A DNA stretch of 64,000 bases from Paenisporosarcina quisquiliarum (GCF_027563315.1 NZ_JAMKBJ010000004.1:124001-188000); one strand, 5' to 3'; positions 7,784 through 16,630 are shown, counted from the stretch's first letter. The notes: generated by a model from the sequence alone, not told the origin. Numbers and translations: made by a program.

Positions 7784-9325
7784 TCAGATGGAAACATGAT
7801 CTTCCACTTTTTCTTGCTTTTTCTTGTCTTGCATTTCATAAGAGATCCGGTCCAGGCTTGGACGTAATGTGCCTTTGCCTGAATAGTTTTCAAGCATTTC
7901 TTTCACATCGATGCCCGAAGAAGCCTTCAATGTTTCCTGAAGAGTCGACATTAAATTTGTCGCATATGAAGTGACTTTGTTGGCACCGCCACCTTCGCCA
8001 CCACCTGTATCTACCACGGTAATCTTGTCGATATTCGCTAATGGACTTGCGATTTGTTTCGCATATTCCGGCATCATGCGTACAATCATATCCAGAACAG
8101 CTGCTTGACCATAATGTTCAAAGGCTTCGGCAATTTTTCGTTTTGCTTCCGCTTCTGCAAGACCTTTCAAGCGAATAATATCCGCTTCTGTTTCACCTTG
8201 TGCACGTTCTGAGTCAGCTTTCGCCAATCCATCAAGTCGTACTTTTTCAGCATCCGCTTTTGCTCTTGCCTCAATACGATATTTCTCAGCATCTGCTTCA
8301 GCCATTTCACGGGATTTTGCAGCTGCAGCATTTTGCTCGATAGCATAACGATCCGCATCCGCTTTCTTTTTAACCTCAGAGTCGTATTGTTTCTCGCGAC
8401 GTAGAATTTCTTTTTCTTCAAGTTCAATTTGCTTTTGACGTTCGATAATACGAATTTGCATTTCCTGTTCCATTACTTCTTGTTTCGAGACAGCCGTTTG
8501 AAGTTCGTAAGCTTGGTCAGCACGGGCTTTAGCAACATCTTGTTCGCGACGATACTCAGCAACTTTCAATAAATTCTCTTTTTCTGCTAATGCAATCTCA
8601 GTCGCTCGTTCAATTTCGGACTTCTGCGCTTCTTTTGCTGCTTCCGCACGCTTGATACGTGTTTCTTTGTCTGCTTCAGCTGTCGCAATATCTGCATCAC
8701 GTTTGACTTGTGCGATACGTGGTTTACCTAGAGAATCCAAGTAGCCATTTTTGTCTCTTACATCCTTAATTGTAAACGAAACAATAATCAGACCCATCTT
8801 CGCCAAGTCTTGAGAAGCGACACGTTGTACTTCCTGTGAGAATTTATCACGATTTTTGTAGATTTCCTCCACCGTCATCGAACCTAAAATGGAACGCAAG
8901 TGACCTTCTAATACTTCTTTAGCTTCATTTTCACGATCTTCTTTTGATTTCCCTAAAAATTGTTCTGCTGCTGTTGCAATTTCGGAAATGGATCCGCCAA
9001 TTTTAATGATGGCCGTTCCATCCGCCATAACCGGAACCCCTTGCTCGGTATATACTTCAGGAGTTGTTACTTCCAGTTTGCTTGAAAGCAAGCTAAGTGG
9101 CTGTGACTGTTGGAACACAGGGAATACAAATGTACCGCCACCACGAATGATTTTAATTCGATTACCTGATTCGTCTGTATGAACTGTTTTTGATCCTAAA
9201 TAACTTCCTGTGACAATTAATGCTTCGTCAGGGCCAACTGTTTTGTATTTCGTTACGTACACACCAATAATAGCAACCAATACAAACGCCACTATCCCTA
9301 TTACAACCAACATACTCATATCCAT
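7784..9325 (-). CDS. floT: Flotillin-like protein FloT (YuaG)
   Basis: Membrane scaffold of functional membrane microdomains. The 513 residues match B. subtilis FloT closely in memory: an N-terminal membrane segment (about 5-25), the SPFH domain starting at GPDEALIVTGSYLGSK, and the long Ala/Glu/Lys-rich coiled coil (210-400) with IKRAEAAKEAQ and RLKGLAEAEAKRKIAEA, then KITVVDTGGGEGGGANKVTS. An in-frame ATG at 9340 abuts the yuaF stop; GGGGG with 8-base spacing supports ATG 9325. It is second gene of a two-gene operon with the NfeD partner, transcribed from a sigma-W-type promoter. Confidence 0.95.
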   Translation of the reverse strand: MDMSMLVVIGIVAFVLVAIIGVYVTKYKTVGPDEALIVTGSYLGSKTVHTDESGNRIKIIRGGGTFVFPVFQQSQPLSLLSSKLEVTTPEVYTEQGVPVMADGTAIIKIGGSISEIATAAEQFLGKSKEDRENEAKEVLEGHLRSILGSMTVEEIYKNRDKFSQEVQRVASQDLAKMGLIIVSFTIKDVRDKNGYLDSLGKPRIAQVKRDADIATAEADKETRIKRAEAAKEAQKSEIERATEIALAEKENLLKVAEYRREQDVAKARADQAYELQTAVSKQEVMEQEMQIRIIERQKQIELEEKEILRREKQYDSEVKKKADADRYAIEQNAAAAKSREMAEADAEKYRIEARAKADAEKVRLDGLAKADSERAQGETEADIIRLKGLAEAEAKRKIAEAFEHYGQAAVLDMIVRMMPEYAKQIASPLANIDKITVVDTGGGEGGGANKVTSYATNLMSTLQETLKASSGIDVKEMLENYSGKGTLRPSLDRISYEMQDKKKQEKVEDHVSI

Positions 9326-9340
9326 GTTCATTTCCCCCAT

Positions 9341-9865
9341 CTATTTTTTATTAAAAACGAAAGGTTCGTATTCCCTTACAAGAAACGTTCCTTCCTCTAC
9401 CTCAATAACTAACACTTCTTTTCCATAGCCAATTTCCTCATTGTCATATCCTACTGCTCGCTTATTAATAAGCCCACCTACAGTTTCGATGACGATCTCA
9501 CCGTAACCGTCAGATGGTATAGGTGTAATGACTTTGCCAACTAAACCGGCCAACGATTCATCCGTATAAGCCATTGACACTTCGGCTGATGACATGGGCA
9601 GTAAAATAAAAAAGTACAATAAGATATCTAAAACTACTCCCACTGCCAGACTTGCAAACATCACTATCCAGCTACTCCAAATGGTAGAGACTTCAAGTAC
9701 ATACCCAGTGGCTGAAACAAAAGTGACGAATGCCATTAAAACTGTTGGATTTAAAAAAGGAATTCCTTCCCCAATCCCATCAGCAACATCTCCAAAAAAT
9801 ACATACAGAATGGTTACTGCCCCAGCGATGAGGAGTATATACATATAGATTTGTTCTATGGACAT
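9341..9865 (-). CDS. yuaF: NfeD-like membrane protein YuaF, flotillin partner
   Basis: A 174-residue NfeD protein, the same length I recall for B. subtilis YuaF. It has about three to four hydrophobic helices in the first 90 residues and a C-terminal OB-fold (residues 105-174: ESLAGLVGKVITPIPSDGYGEI and YGKEVLVIEVEEGTFLVREYE). NfeD proteins pair with SPFH proteins such as FloT, whose gene follows directly. GTG 9901 is in frame, but GGGAG 7 bases before ATG 9865 sets the start. Confidence 0.9.
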   Translation of the reverse strand: MSIEQIYMYILLIAGAVTILYVFFGDVADGIGEGIPFLNPTVLMAFVTFVSATGYVLEVSTIWSSWIVMFASLAVGVVLDILLYFFILLPMSSAEVSMAYTDESLAGLVGKVITPIPSDGYGEIVIETVGGLINKRAVGYDNEEIGYGKEVLVIEVEEGTFLVREYEPFVFNKK

Positions 9866-9908
9866 CCAATCACTCCCATTTAATGAATTCTTTAGTGACA
9901 CTTATTAA

Positions 9909-9934
9909 TACGGAGGATGAAAAGAAAAGTTTCA
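9909..9934 (-). promoter_or_regulatory. Sigma-W-type ECF promoter of yuaF-floT
   Basis: On the minus strand TGAAAC (9929-9934) is followed after exactly 16 bases by CGTA (9909-9912), the consensus of the envelope-stress sigma factor SigW. It lies about 45 bases upstream of the yuaF start. The B. subtilis yuaFGI operon is known to be SigW-dependent, so the site and the operon agree. Confidence 0.88.
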
Positions 9935-10094
9935 TTTTTCCAAATAATTTATTTTTGTTACTATTAGTGGAGTAATTGGAATGGATAAAGGAACCTATTT
10001 TATTAAGTGGTGAATCGAACTCGGGGTTTGTCCACCAGTAAAAAACACTCTAATTTGGTAGATGATAAGAGTCTTGAAGCCGAACTTCTAAAAC

Positions 10095-10143
10095 AAATAA
10101 AAGCACATGTGCAACTCAATCATGAGTTCACACATGTGCTTCT
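10095..10143 (-). terminator. Terminator of the HTH/GIY-YIG gene
   Basis: GCACATGTG / CACATGTGC stem with an inner CTCATGATTGAG stem, followed on the minus strand by CTTTTATTT. It ends the gene whose stop is at 10145. Confidence 0.8.
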
Positions 10144-10144
10144 T

Positions 10145-11224
10145 TCAATTATATCCACGTTCACCGTAAGGCTGCTTTTCAACACACCAGTTTTCTTTAG
10201 CCTCTGTTAATTCTTCTTTTAACTGCCGAGCAGATTTCCCTTCCGTTTCGATGGACTCCAACACTTCAAACTGAAATGCATCTTCACCGAATAACTCCCA
10301 ATCCCTCTGCAAGTCTTTATTCATTAATGTGCCGCCATTCAATTCGAATTTCAAACCATTTTGTCTCTTTAAATTAAGCGTTGAAGCAATATACATTTTC
10401 CCATTTTCTTTGTTCGTTACACAATAGACACCAGCAATGGTCTTTTCATCTTTTACTTGTTGTTTTAATTCTTTTTTCCGGTCAGCATCCATTCCTTCTT
10501 TTTCTTTAACCCAATAAGCGGACCCATCTGTTTTTCTGGCTAAAAAGTGATACATGACTAAATATCTTCTTACAAATGTATGATCATCGAACACTTCTTT
10601 AATAAGAACATTTACTTCTCTTTCGGTATATATTTTACCAGGTTGAAACTTCTTCACTATTTCACACAAAACGATGAAGCGATGCTTTTCCTGTAAGTTG
10701 AATGTACGAAGTTTTCCATTAGACCAGTTCTTCTTCAATACTTCCCTATACTCTCGTTCGGTTATATGGAAAGGTTCCTCAAACAATCTCGCATCTTCTT
10801 TACTTTGTGCGCTTAACTTATAGCCCTCTTCCATCAGACTCATTAAAGTTAAATACACTTTCGCTTGCCGTTCTTTCTTTTTTAAAGAAAAACGATGATT
10901 CCTTACTGTGGAAGCACTCCCGATTTTCAGCGTATCTTGTATTTCACGGTCTGCCTTCCCTTCAAACAATAAGTGAAGCACTGCCTTCTGTTGATCGGAT
11001 AAACCTGTAATCTCTTTATCTTGTTCCATTAAATAAGCAAATACTGACTCATGCTCTTGTTTAATATGTAATTTCATAAATTTCAAAGCTTCATAAAAAT
11101 GTTCTCCTACTGGGTAAATAAGACCTTTTTCGATACTCTTGTTACACATCAAACACATTAATGAGTTTTCAGTCTCGATAAAGCCTTTTTTCATTTCATT
11201 TAAATCCGCATCTATCAAATTCAT
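10145..11224 (-). CDS. HTH + DUF2087 + GIY-YIG-like fusion protein
   Basis: A 359-residue protein of apparently four parts. Residues 15-60 carry CLMC...HIKQEH, a possible zinc knuckle. Residues 75-125 hold a LuxR-type helix-turn-helix (LSDQQKAVLHLLFEGKADRE, then SASTVRNHRFSLKKK). Residues 170-255 resemble DUF2087 (KFQPGKIYTEREVNVLIKEV, VRRYLVMYHFLARKTDG). The C-terminal 95 residues (GVYCVTNKENGKMYIAST...LQRDWELFGEDAFQFEVLE) follow a GIY-YIG nuclease pattern. ATG 11266 is in frame, but AAAGGAAG upstream of ATG 11224 is preferred. The role is likely regulatory; nuclease activity is unproven, since the GIY is replaced by GVY. Confidence 0.75.
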   Translation of the reverse strand: MNLIDADLNEMKKGFIETENSLMCLMCNKSIEKGLIYPVGEHFYEALKFMKLHIKQEHESVFAYLMEQDKEITGLSDQQKAVLHLLFEGKADREIQDTLKIGSASTVRNHRFSLKKKERQAKVYLTLMSLMEEGYKLSAQSKEDARLFEEPFHITEREYREVLKKNWSNGKLRTFNLQEKHRFIVLCEIVKKFQPGKIYTEREVNVLIKEVFDDHTFVRRYLVMYHFLARKTDGSAYWVKEKEGMDADRKKELKQQVKDEKTIAGVYCVTNKENGKMYIASTLNLKRQNGLKFELNGGTLMNKDLQRDWELFGEDAFQFEVLESIETEGKSARQLKEELTEAKENWCVEKQPYGERGYN

Positions 11225-11432
11225 TTCACAAACACTTCCTTTTATTGTTTCATATATTATAGACAATAATAACTTTTGTTTATAATTTATGCAAGTTGTA
11301 TAACTATTCGATATGACTCTATATGGAGGGTTACTTCTTCAAAAATTAAGGATTTATTATATTGTCAGCAGATTTTGCTAGAATTCTTTCTATTACTTTA
11401 ATGTAAAGATTCTCAAAGTTACGTAAAAAGTG

Positions 11433-11484
11433 TTTTGATTTTGTAAATACTTTGATATGATGTGTGAGGTTATTCAGATAACCT
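11433..11484 (+). promoter_or_regulatory. Promoter and operator-like palindrome of the ykaA-pit operon
   Basis: A TATGAT -10 (11456-11461) lies 17 bases after a weak TTTTGA. Right after it, AGGTTAT-tcag-ATAACCT (11467-11484) is a perfect 7-base inverted repeat at the expected transcription start, so it could be an operator or a 5' hairpin. No PhoP-type TTAACA direct repeats were seen. Confidence 0.45.
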
Positions 11485-11512
11485 ATCCTATTTAAAGTCC
11501 AGGAGGCTTTCT

Positions 11513-12133
11513 ATGTTTAGTTCAAAAAAACAAGACCCATTCTTCACTGCTTTACTCGGAATTGCAGAAACAGTGAGAGAAGCTACACATTACGCGGATG
11601 ATTTTAAAATTGTCAGTGTTTCAGATTTAAAAGAACTTAGCATCAAATTAAAAAACTATGAAACTGAAGGCGATAAATTAATACATGATTTGATTTTAAA
11701 GTTAAATAAATCATTCATGACACCTATTGAGCGTGAAGATATTCTTTATTTAGCCAATAAAATGGATGACATTTTAGACGGCGTAGAAGCATTTGCAGCT
11801 TACCTAGAGATGTATTCATTGATTGACATTGACGATTCAATGCGTACATTCCTTCATTACATCGTAAAAAGTACGGACGAGATCGTAAAAGCGATGGAAT
11901 TATTGGCAAACAAAAAACTTCTGCAAATGCGTGAACATGCAATTTTGATTAAAGATTACGAACGCAAATGTGATGAAGTATTACGTACATCTATTAAACA
12001 ACTTTTCATTAATGAAAAAGATCCAATTCGTATTATTCAATTCAAGGATATCTACGAACAGCTTGAAGACATCGCAGATTACTCTCAAAATGTGGCAAAC
12101 ACAATTGAGACAATCATTATGCGTAATGCATAG
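11513..12133 (+). CDS. ykaA: DUF47/PhoU-like Pit accessory protein (YkaA)
   Basis: A 206-residue all-helical protein of the DUF47 (TIGR00153) family, PhoU-like and typically encoded with Pit transporters. It begins FSSKKQDPFFTALLGIAETV and shows the paired E-x3-D metal-binding helices (YETEGDKLIHDLILKLNKSF, YLANKMDDILDGVEAF and KDYERKCDEVLRTSIKQLF). It is thought to gate or regulate phosphate uptake. AGGAGG lies 8 bases before ATG 11513. The pit gene follows after 14 bases. Confidence 0.9.
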   Translation: MFSSKKQDPFFTALLGIAETVREATHYADDFKIVSVSDLKELSIKLKNYETEGDKLIHDLILKLNKSFMTPIEREDILYLANKMDDILDGVEAFAAYLEMYSLIDIDDSMRTFLHYIVKSTDEIVKAMELLANKKLLQMREHAILIKDYERKCDEVLRTSIKQLFINEKDPIRIIQFKDIYEQLEDIADYSQNVANTIETIIMRNA

Positions 12134-12147
12134 GAGCGTAATCAAAC

Positions 12148-13146
12148 ATGGATGTAGTACTTATATTAACAATACTGGTTGTCATTTTTGCCCTAGCGTT
12201 TGACTTCATTAACGGTTTTCACGATACAGCAAACGCGATAGCAACTTCGGTCTCAACGCGTGCACTATCCCCACGTGTTGCGGTAATGTTAGCTGCTGTC
12301 ATGAACTTCATCGGCGCATTAACTTTCACAGGTGTCGCTAAGACGATCTCGAAAGATATTGTAGATCCGTTCACGCTTGAAAACGGCTCACTTGTTATTC
12401 TAGCTGCACTATTGTCCGCAATTGCCTGGAATTTAATTACTTGGTATTTCGGTATTCCTTCCAGTTCATCGCATGCATTAATTGGTTCGATTGCTGGTGC
12501 GGCGATTTCGGCAGCTGGTTTTGGCATATTAAATTACGATGGATTCTTGAAAATTTTGCAAGCACTATTAATTTCACCATTCTTAGCTCTTGCTGTCGGA
12601 TTCCTGATGATGTCGTTGTTTAAAGTATTATTTAAGAAAAACACTCTATACAAAACAAACAAAGGCTTCCGCATTTTCCAAATCGGAACAGCGGCATTGC
12701 AATCATTTACTCACGGTACAAATGATGCACAAAAAGCAATGGGTATCATGACGATGGCTTTAATCGCCGCTGAGTTACAATCAACAGACGAGATCCAAAC
12801 ATGGGTACGTGTTTCTGCTGCCCTGGCAATGGGACTTGGAACATCGATTGGTGGATATAAAATCATCAAAACAGTTGGTGGTAAAATCATGAAAATCCGC
12901 CCAGTTAACGGGGCGGCAGCTGATTTATCATCTGCATTAATCATTTTCGGAGCGACAACGATTCACTTGCCGGTATCAACAACTCACGTTATCTCTTCTG
13001 CGATAATGGGTGTTGGTTCTGCTCAACGTGTAAAAGGCGTTAAATGGGGCGTTGCGCGTAAAATTGTATTAACATGGGTTATTACACTTCCAATTTGCGC
13101 ACTTCTTGCAGGTATATTTTTCCAAATTCTAAACTTATTCTTCTAA
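12148..13146 (+). CDS. pit: Low-affinity inorganic phosphate transporter Pit
   Basis: A 332-residue membrane protein of the PiT family, importing metal-phosphate in symport with protons or sodium. Both signature repeats are present: DFINGFHDTANAIATSVSTR near the N-terminus and SFTHGTNDAQKAMGIMTMA in the second half, plus GIPSSSSHALIGSIAGAA and LPVSTTHVISSAIMGVG. About ten membrane helices. Translated from ATG 12148 after AGGAGCG. Operon with the DUF47 gene. Confidence 0.95.
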   Translation: MDVVLILTILVVIFALAFDFINGFHDTANAIATSVSTRALSPRVAVMLAAVMNFIGALTFTGVAKTISKDIVDPFTLENGSLVILAALLSAIAWNLITWYFGIPSSSSHALIGSIAGAAISAAGFGILNYDGFLKILQALLISPFLALAVGFLMMSLFKVLFKKNTLYKTNKGFRIFQIGTAALQSFTHGTNDAQKAMGIMTMALIAAELQSTDEIQTWVRVSAALAMGLGTSIGGYKIIKTVGGKIMKIRPVNGAAADLSSALIIFGATTIHLPVSTTHVISSAIMGVGSAQRVKGVKWGVARKIVLTWVITLPICALLAGIFFQILNLFF

Positions 13147-13149
13147 ACT

Positions 13150-13190
13150 TAAAAAGCTGTCCGCTCTAGTTACGAGCGGACAGCTTTTAT
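13150..13190. terminator. Bidirectional terminator
   Basis: AAAAGCTGTCCGCTC / GAGCGGACAGCTTTT around a 7-base loop. It separates pit from the convergent pentapeptide gene, whose stop it touches. Confidence 0.93.
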
Positions 13191-13825
13191 TGTTTAACGA
13201 TTAAACCTAGTGATTTTGCAAAACCGAGCGCTTGTTCAGTTGAAACGATACAGCCGGATAATTGATCCACACTTACTGTTACTTGTTCGTAGGTACACGT
13301 ACTGAGATCCACATCCATTAAACTAGTATCAGTAAAATTAGCACCATCCAGCGGGCATTCCTCGAATACTACTTTATCGAAAGTACAATTGAAGAAGTCC
13401 GCTTTATTCAATGCAGTTTGCTGAAACTTAACTCGTTTCATTTTACTAAAACTAAATACGGTGTAATTCGCTACACAATTATTAAGTAAAGTATGTCCAA
13501 ATCGACTTTCTGTACACTGCACACCGACTAATTTAGAATGATGGAATTCTACACGATGGAACACTGAATCTCCAAAATCCACATTGGATAAATCACATCG
13601 CTCGAACTTGCAATCAATAAATTCCACTTGATCAAAGCATACCCCTTCAAATGAAACGTCTTGGAAAATAATCTGATCAAAACTGAGCTTGTTTTCAGGC
13701 AGTTCCAATACATTCCAACACGAAACAATTCCCCGGGAAATAAATCTTTCTTCTTCTACTTCAATTAAAGTCGAAATATCTAATAATTCGAGTTGCCCTG
13801 GAATTTTCGGCTTATCAATTTTCAT
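13187..13825 (-). CDS. Pentapeptide-repeat protein
   Basis: A 212-residue protein that from about residue 40 to 185 follows the pentapeptide A(D/N)LxX pattern with Phe, Val or Leu at the central position (SFEGVCFDQVEFIDCKFERC, then DLSNVDFGDSVFHRVEF), forming a right-handed quadrilateral helix. The length is close to that of Qnr and MfpA gyrase-protection proteins, but the sequence gives no proof of that role. AAAGGGGG 8 bases before ATG 13825 sets the start. It is followed by no other gene in the operon; upstream lies the DUF3221 gene on the same strand. Confidence 0.83.
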   Translation of the reverse strand: MKIDKPKIPGQLELLDISTLIEVEEERFISRGIVSCWNVLELPENKLSFDQIIFQDVSFEGVCFDQVEFIDCKFERCDLSNVDFGDSVFHRVEFHHSKLVGVQCTESRFGHTLLNNCVANYTVFSFSKMKRVKFQQTALNKADFFNCTFDKVVFEECPLDGANFTDTSLMDVDLSTCTYEQVTVSVDQLSGCIVSTEQALGFAKSLGLIVKQ

Positions 13826-13858
13826 TGGTGTGCCCCCTTTACAAATAATCCTCATCCA

Positions 13859-14245
13859 TCAATTTTGAGATTCTTCATCAATAACTCGTACACTAGTAGC
13901 ACTAGCTTTACCAGGAAACGAATCAGACACACGGCTATACGAGATTCGGACCTTATCGAATTCACTTACTCTTTTTGCTTGGTCAATGGATAATGAAAAC
14001 CAGATGGCCTCACTTACACCTTCGAGCATTTCTTCCTCAGTTAAATCTTTTAACTCAGCTTCGTCTTTCCCACTGATGACCAAAATACGTGCATCCTCTT
14101 TTTTTGCTACTGTGCCTTCAATCCAACTGGCATTATCGTTTTGCGTTTGATTATTTTGGAAAAACACAGAAATAGATATGACGACAGCTGCTATCGATAC
14201 AAGCGCAATGGCGACAATCATTAAGACGGCTTTCTTACCCTTCAT
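13859..14245 (-). CDS. DUF3221 protein with N-terminal membrane anchor
   Basis: A 128-residue protein with one membrane helix (about 7-28) and an extracytoplasmic domain of the DUF3221 type: IEGTVAKKEDARILVISG, the EAIWFSL segment and KVRISYSRVSDSFPGKASAT near the end. Function unknown. Its ribosome site CAGGAGG is read as the last codons (Gln-Glu-Asp-stop) of the regulator gene upstream, so the two are translationally linked. Confidence 0.8.
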   Translation of the reverse strand: MKGKKAVLMIVAIALVSIAAVVISISVFFQNNQTQNDNASWIEGTVAKKEDARILVISGKDEAELKDLTEEEMLEGVSEAIWFSLSIDQAKRVSEFDKVRISYSRVSDSFPGKASATSVRVIDEESQN

Positions 14246-14249
14246 AACT

Positions 14250-15551
14250 TTAATCCTCCTGTTTGTTGATGGCTAAGGTATAAATTCTTCCTTTTCTTTC
14301 TCCTTCAGCTACCAGTAAATTCTTTGACACCATTTCGCGTACAATTTGCGTCACTCGAGACGGAGAAACACCTAATATTTGTTGGAAATCGATATTTTTC
14401 GCTTGTTTGTTTTCCAATAAGTGATTCAAAATCGCTTCTTCATGTGTTAGCTCTTGATGTATTTTTATTGGGTTGTTTACTATTTCTATTTGTTCAATAC
14501 GTGGAAGTCGAACGACAACACTATCTTTTTGAACAGAAAATTTTGGTTTCTCATCTCCATCGTTATAAGTATCGAAAATACGACGTATTCCGTCTCCACG
14601 ACCCTCTGTCAAACCTAAATCGACAAACAATGCATGCAATAGTGGATTTCTGCGAACGATTCTGGCTCCTTTTTTTACGGAGTCTATCGACAAGCCTTCC
14701 ACTAATGTTCCTGGTGATGCCACTTCGACACGGTTTGCAAACAAGATAACCGATACATCACCTTCCACTGAATAATCACGATGTACGTATGCATTCACTA
14801 CACTTTCCTGCAGCAGGATATTAGGATATGATGCGTGAACCTCTCTCAACCCTGCCATGATTCGACTGAATTGTGTCAGTATCGAACCTGAAAAATCGCT
14901 CGCTTGTTGGCAGAAAGAAGTAGAGCGATCACCACTGTATTGTAGCAACACTCCACGGGTTTGAGAAGAATCCGCCAGCCAAGTACCCAATCTTGTTAAA
15001 ACAAATTCACCATTGTTCCAACGAATTGCATTGTAAGAGGCCAATACTTCTTCTAAGTGATCTTCCACCTGTGCAAATCTGGCTTTTTCACTGTTCAAGG
15101 TTTTTACAAAATCGACAAATCCCAAAAAGTCTTCACGACGGAAAGTGATATTGGTCAATGCGTTTTCTGTTTCGTCCAGTTGTCGCAAACTGATAAAACG
15201 TTGAACTTCCTCTGCTGTTTTCAGTAAGCGTTTCTTAGATCCATATCGAACATAAAGTTCCTCAAACAATGTGGATCTCTTACGATACACATGGTCTGTA
15301 GCTTTAACGTTTACTTCTAATATGACTTGGTTATCAATATGCACATGATTTACATCAACCAGTGGTAAAGGTTCGACCATTTTACTTAACTGATCATATA
15401 GTGCTGTTTCCTCTGCTAAAGGATTTTCCAATCCAATAATGCTCTTTTCGTCTTCCATTCCAATTTTCAGCGTACCACCGGTTCCATTGGCAAATGCGAT
15501 AACTTCTCGATACAGCTTGTTCGTTACCTTTTCTTTGTATTCAATATTCAA
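14250..15551 (-). CDS. AlbA_2-type (Schlafen-like) transcriptional regulator
   Basis: A 433-residue protein often mis-named RecG-like. The N-terminal AlbA_2 domain has EVIAFANGTGGTLKIGMED. The middle and C-terminal part has the HATPase_c_4 region (ESVVNAYVHRDYS, ILFANRVEVASPGTL, RRNPLLHALFVDLGLTEGRG), and the last 70 residues form a winged helix (ILNHLLENKQAKNIDFQQIL). The frame extends upstream to 15650, but domain alignment and AGGTGG at 15560-15565 support TTG 15551. Its own promoter carries two TATCGATAAT boxes, pointing to autoregulation. Confidence 0.8.
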   Translation of the reverse strand: MNIEYKEKVTNKLYREVIAFANGTGGTLKIGMEDEKSIIGLENPLAEETALYDQLSKMVEPLPLVDVNHVHIDNQVILEVNVKATDHVYRKRSTLFEELYVRYGSKKRLLKTAEEVQRFISLRQLDETENALTNITFRREDFLGFVDFVKTLNSEKARFAQVEDHLEEVLASYNAIRWNNGEFVLTRLGTWLADSSQTRGVLLQYSGDRSTSFCQQASDFSGSILTQFSRIMAGLREVHASYPNILLQESVVNAYVHRDYSVEGDVSVILFANRVEVASPGTLVEGLSIDSVKKGARIVRRNPLLHALFVDLGLTEGRGDGIRRIFDTYNDGDEKPKFSVQKDSVVVRLPRIEQIEIVNNPIKIHQELTHEEAILNHLLENKQAKNIDFQQILGVSPSRVTQIVREMVSKNLLVAEGERKGRIYTLAINKQED

Positions 15552-15565
15552 CCTCGTACACCACC

Positions 15566-15615
15566 TATCGATAATTGTTTCTACTAGTATATCGATAATA
15601 GAATCATTGTTCCAA
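15566..15615 (-). promoter_or_regulatory. Promoter with paired TATCGATAAT operator boxes
   Basis: Minus strand: TTGGAA (15610-15615), 18-base spacer, TATACT (15586-15591). TATCGATAAT (+ strand) occurs at 15566-15575 and 15590-15599, centre to centre 24 bp; the core TATCGATA is itself palindromic. One box overlaps the -10, the other lies just downstream of the start. This geometry suits a dimeric repressor, most simply the regulator encoded by the gene itself. Confidence 0.7.
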
Positions 15616-15639
15616 AGAAAAAAGAACCAGGAATTCATC

Positions 15640-16101
15640 CTAGTCCTCAAATGTATAGCAAAGTCGAATCATATCTCGGCACAACAAACCATTCTCAACA
15701 ATCGGTTCATCGTAATTCCGCGTAAAATAGTCAAAGTCGATACCAGTCATACGAAATCCACATTGCTGATAAAGTTTCAATTGATGAATACTCGAATTAC
15801 CTGTCCCAATTTCAACTTGTGCATATCCTCTTTTGGAGGCTTCGTTTATTGCATGAGCAATCAATTGTTTGCCATATCCTTTTCCTTGGAAATCTTCATG
15901 GACAGCTACATTCATAATTTCAACGACGACTTTCTTCGTTTCCTTCAGAACATATACACCAATGGCTTTACCTGATTTTTCGCCCACGTAAACGTTGCCA
16001 CTCTTTAGGTATTCTTCTACAACAGCACGTGAAGGATCCGCCAGCAGCAGCAACTCCCACGGCGGCGTTTCCTCTTTTGTTAACTTTCGAATGTCCATCA
16101 T
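15640..16101 (-). CDS. GNAT N-acetyltransferase
   Basis: A 153-residue acetyl-CoA-dependent acetyltransferase. The acetyl-CoA pyrophosphate loop is VHEDFQGKGYGKQLIAHAI (about 81-99), and the C-terminal beta-hairpin region FDYFTRNYDEPIVENG followed by CRDMIRL is shared with B. subtilis YvbK-like enzymes. Substrate unknown. The start ATGATG overlaps the TGA of the upstream gene, so they are coupled. Confidence 0.83.
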   Translation of the reverse strand: MMDIRKLTKEETPPWELLLLADPSRAVVEEYLKSGNVYVGEKSGKAIGVYVLKETKKVVVEIMNVAVHEDFQGKGYGKQLIAHAINEASKRGYAQVEIGTGNSSIHQLKLYQQCGFRMTGIDFDYFTRNYDEPIVENGLLCRDMIRLCYTFED

Positions 16102-16568
16102 TTATTTGATGTGCGGAATCCTTCACTCAATAAATACTCTTCTGCTTCTTCAAATGAACCGTAGCTCTCTTCCAGGTTGTGTGTGTGGTAAATGTTCCAC
16201 AGCGTATCTTCCTGGATCAGCTTTAATTCCTGGCCTTCACGATTTTTCCACACTTGCTCTACGTTAAGTACTTCTTCTTCATAATGTTCTTCTTCGGATA
16301 AAATTCCGATAGAATCGGTAATCATTTCACGAAGCTCAGCTTCAGTCGCTTCACGAATGTTGATCATGCCTTTACTATCCGATTGATATTTCTTCAAATC
16401 CCCAACAAATACAAATCCGTTACCGTTCGGATGCAAATGGTAAACGACTGTTTTTTTATCATATAGGCTGTCTTCGAAGTGATAGTTCAACCGTTTTAAT
16501 GATACTTCTTTTTTAGTCAGTTCAGGGTAAGATTCAATGATTTCTTGTTTTTGTTCAAATGTTAGCAT
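16098..16568 (-). CDS. Conserved hypothetical protein, acidic
   Basis: I do not recognise this 156-residue soluble protein. It opens with LTFEQKQEIIESYPELTKKE and has a beta-rich middle (TVVYHLHPNGNGFVFVGDL) and an acidic C-terminal half with EEEHYEEEV. No signal peptide or membrane helix. It is first gene of a two-gene unit with the GNAT gene, divergent from the proS leader. Confidence 0.75.
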   Translation of the reverse strand: MLTFEQKQEIIESYPELTKKEVSLKRLNYHFEDSLYDKKTVVYHLHPNGNGFVFVGDLKKYQSDSKGMINIREATEAELREMITDSIGILSEEEHYEEEVLNVEQVWKNREGQELKLIQEDTLWNIYHTHNLEESYGSFEEAEEYLLSEGFRTSNK

Positions 16569-16630
16569 AGTGCGCCTCTTTTCATTATGGTTCTTTGGCT
16601 CATTATATCACAAGAGCTCATAAAATTTTG

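Noticed and set aside
10007-10210. 67-codon plus-strand frame
   Set aside because: It covers a terminator hairpin and the end of a minus-strand gene, with no ribosome site.
13187-13825. Qnr-type quinolone-resistance protein
   Set aside because: Length is similar, but pentapeptide repeats alone do not show gyrase protection.
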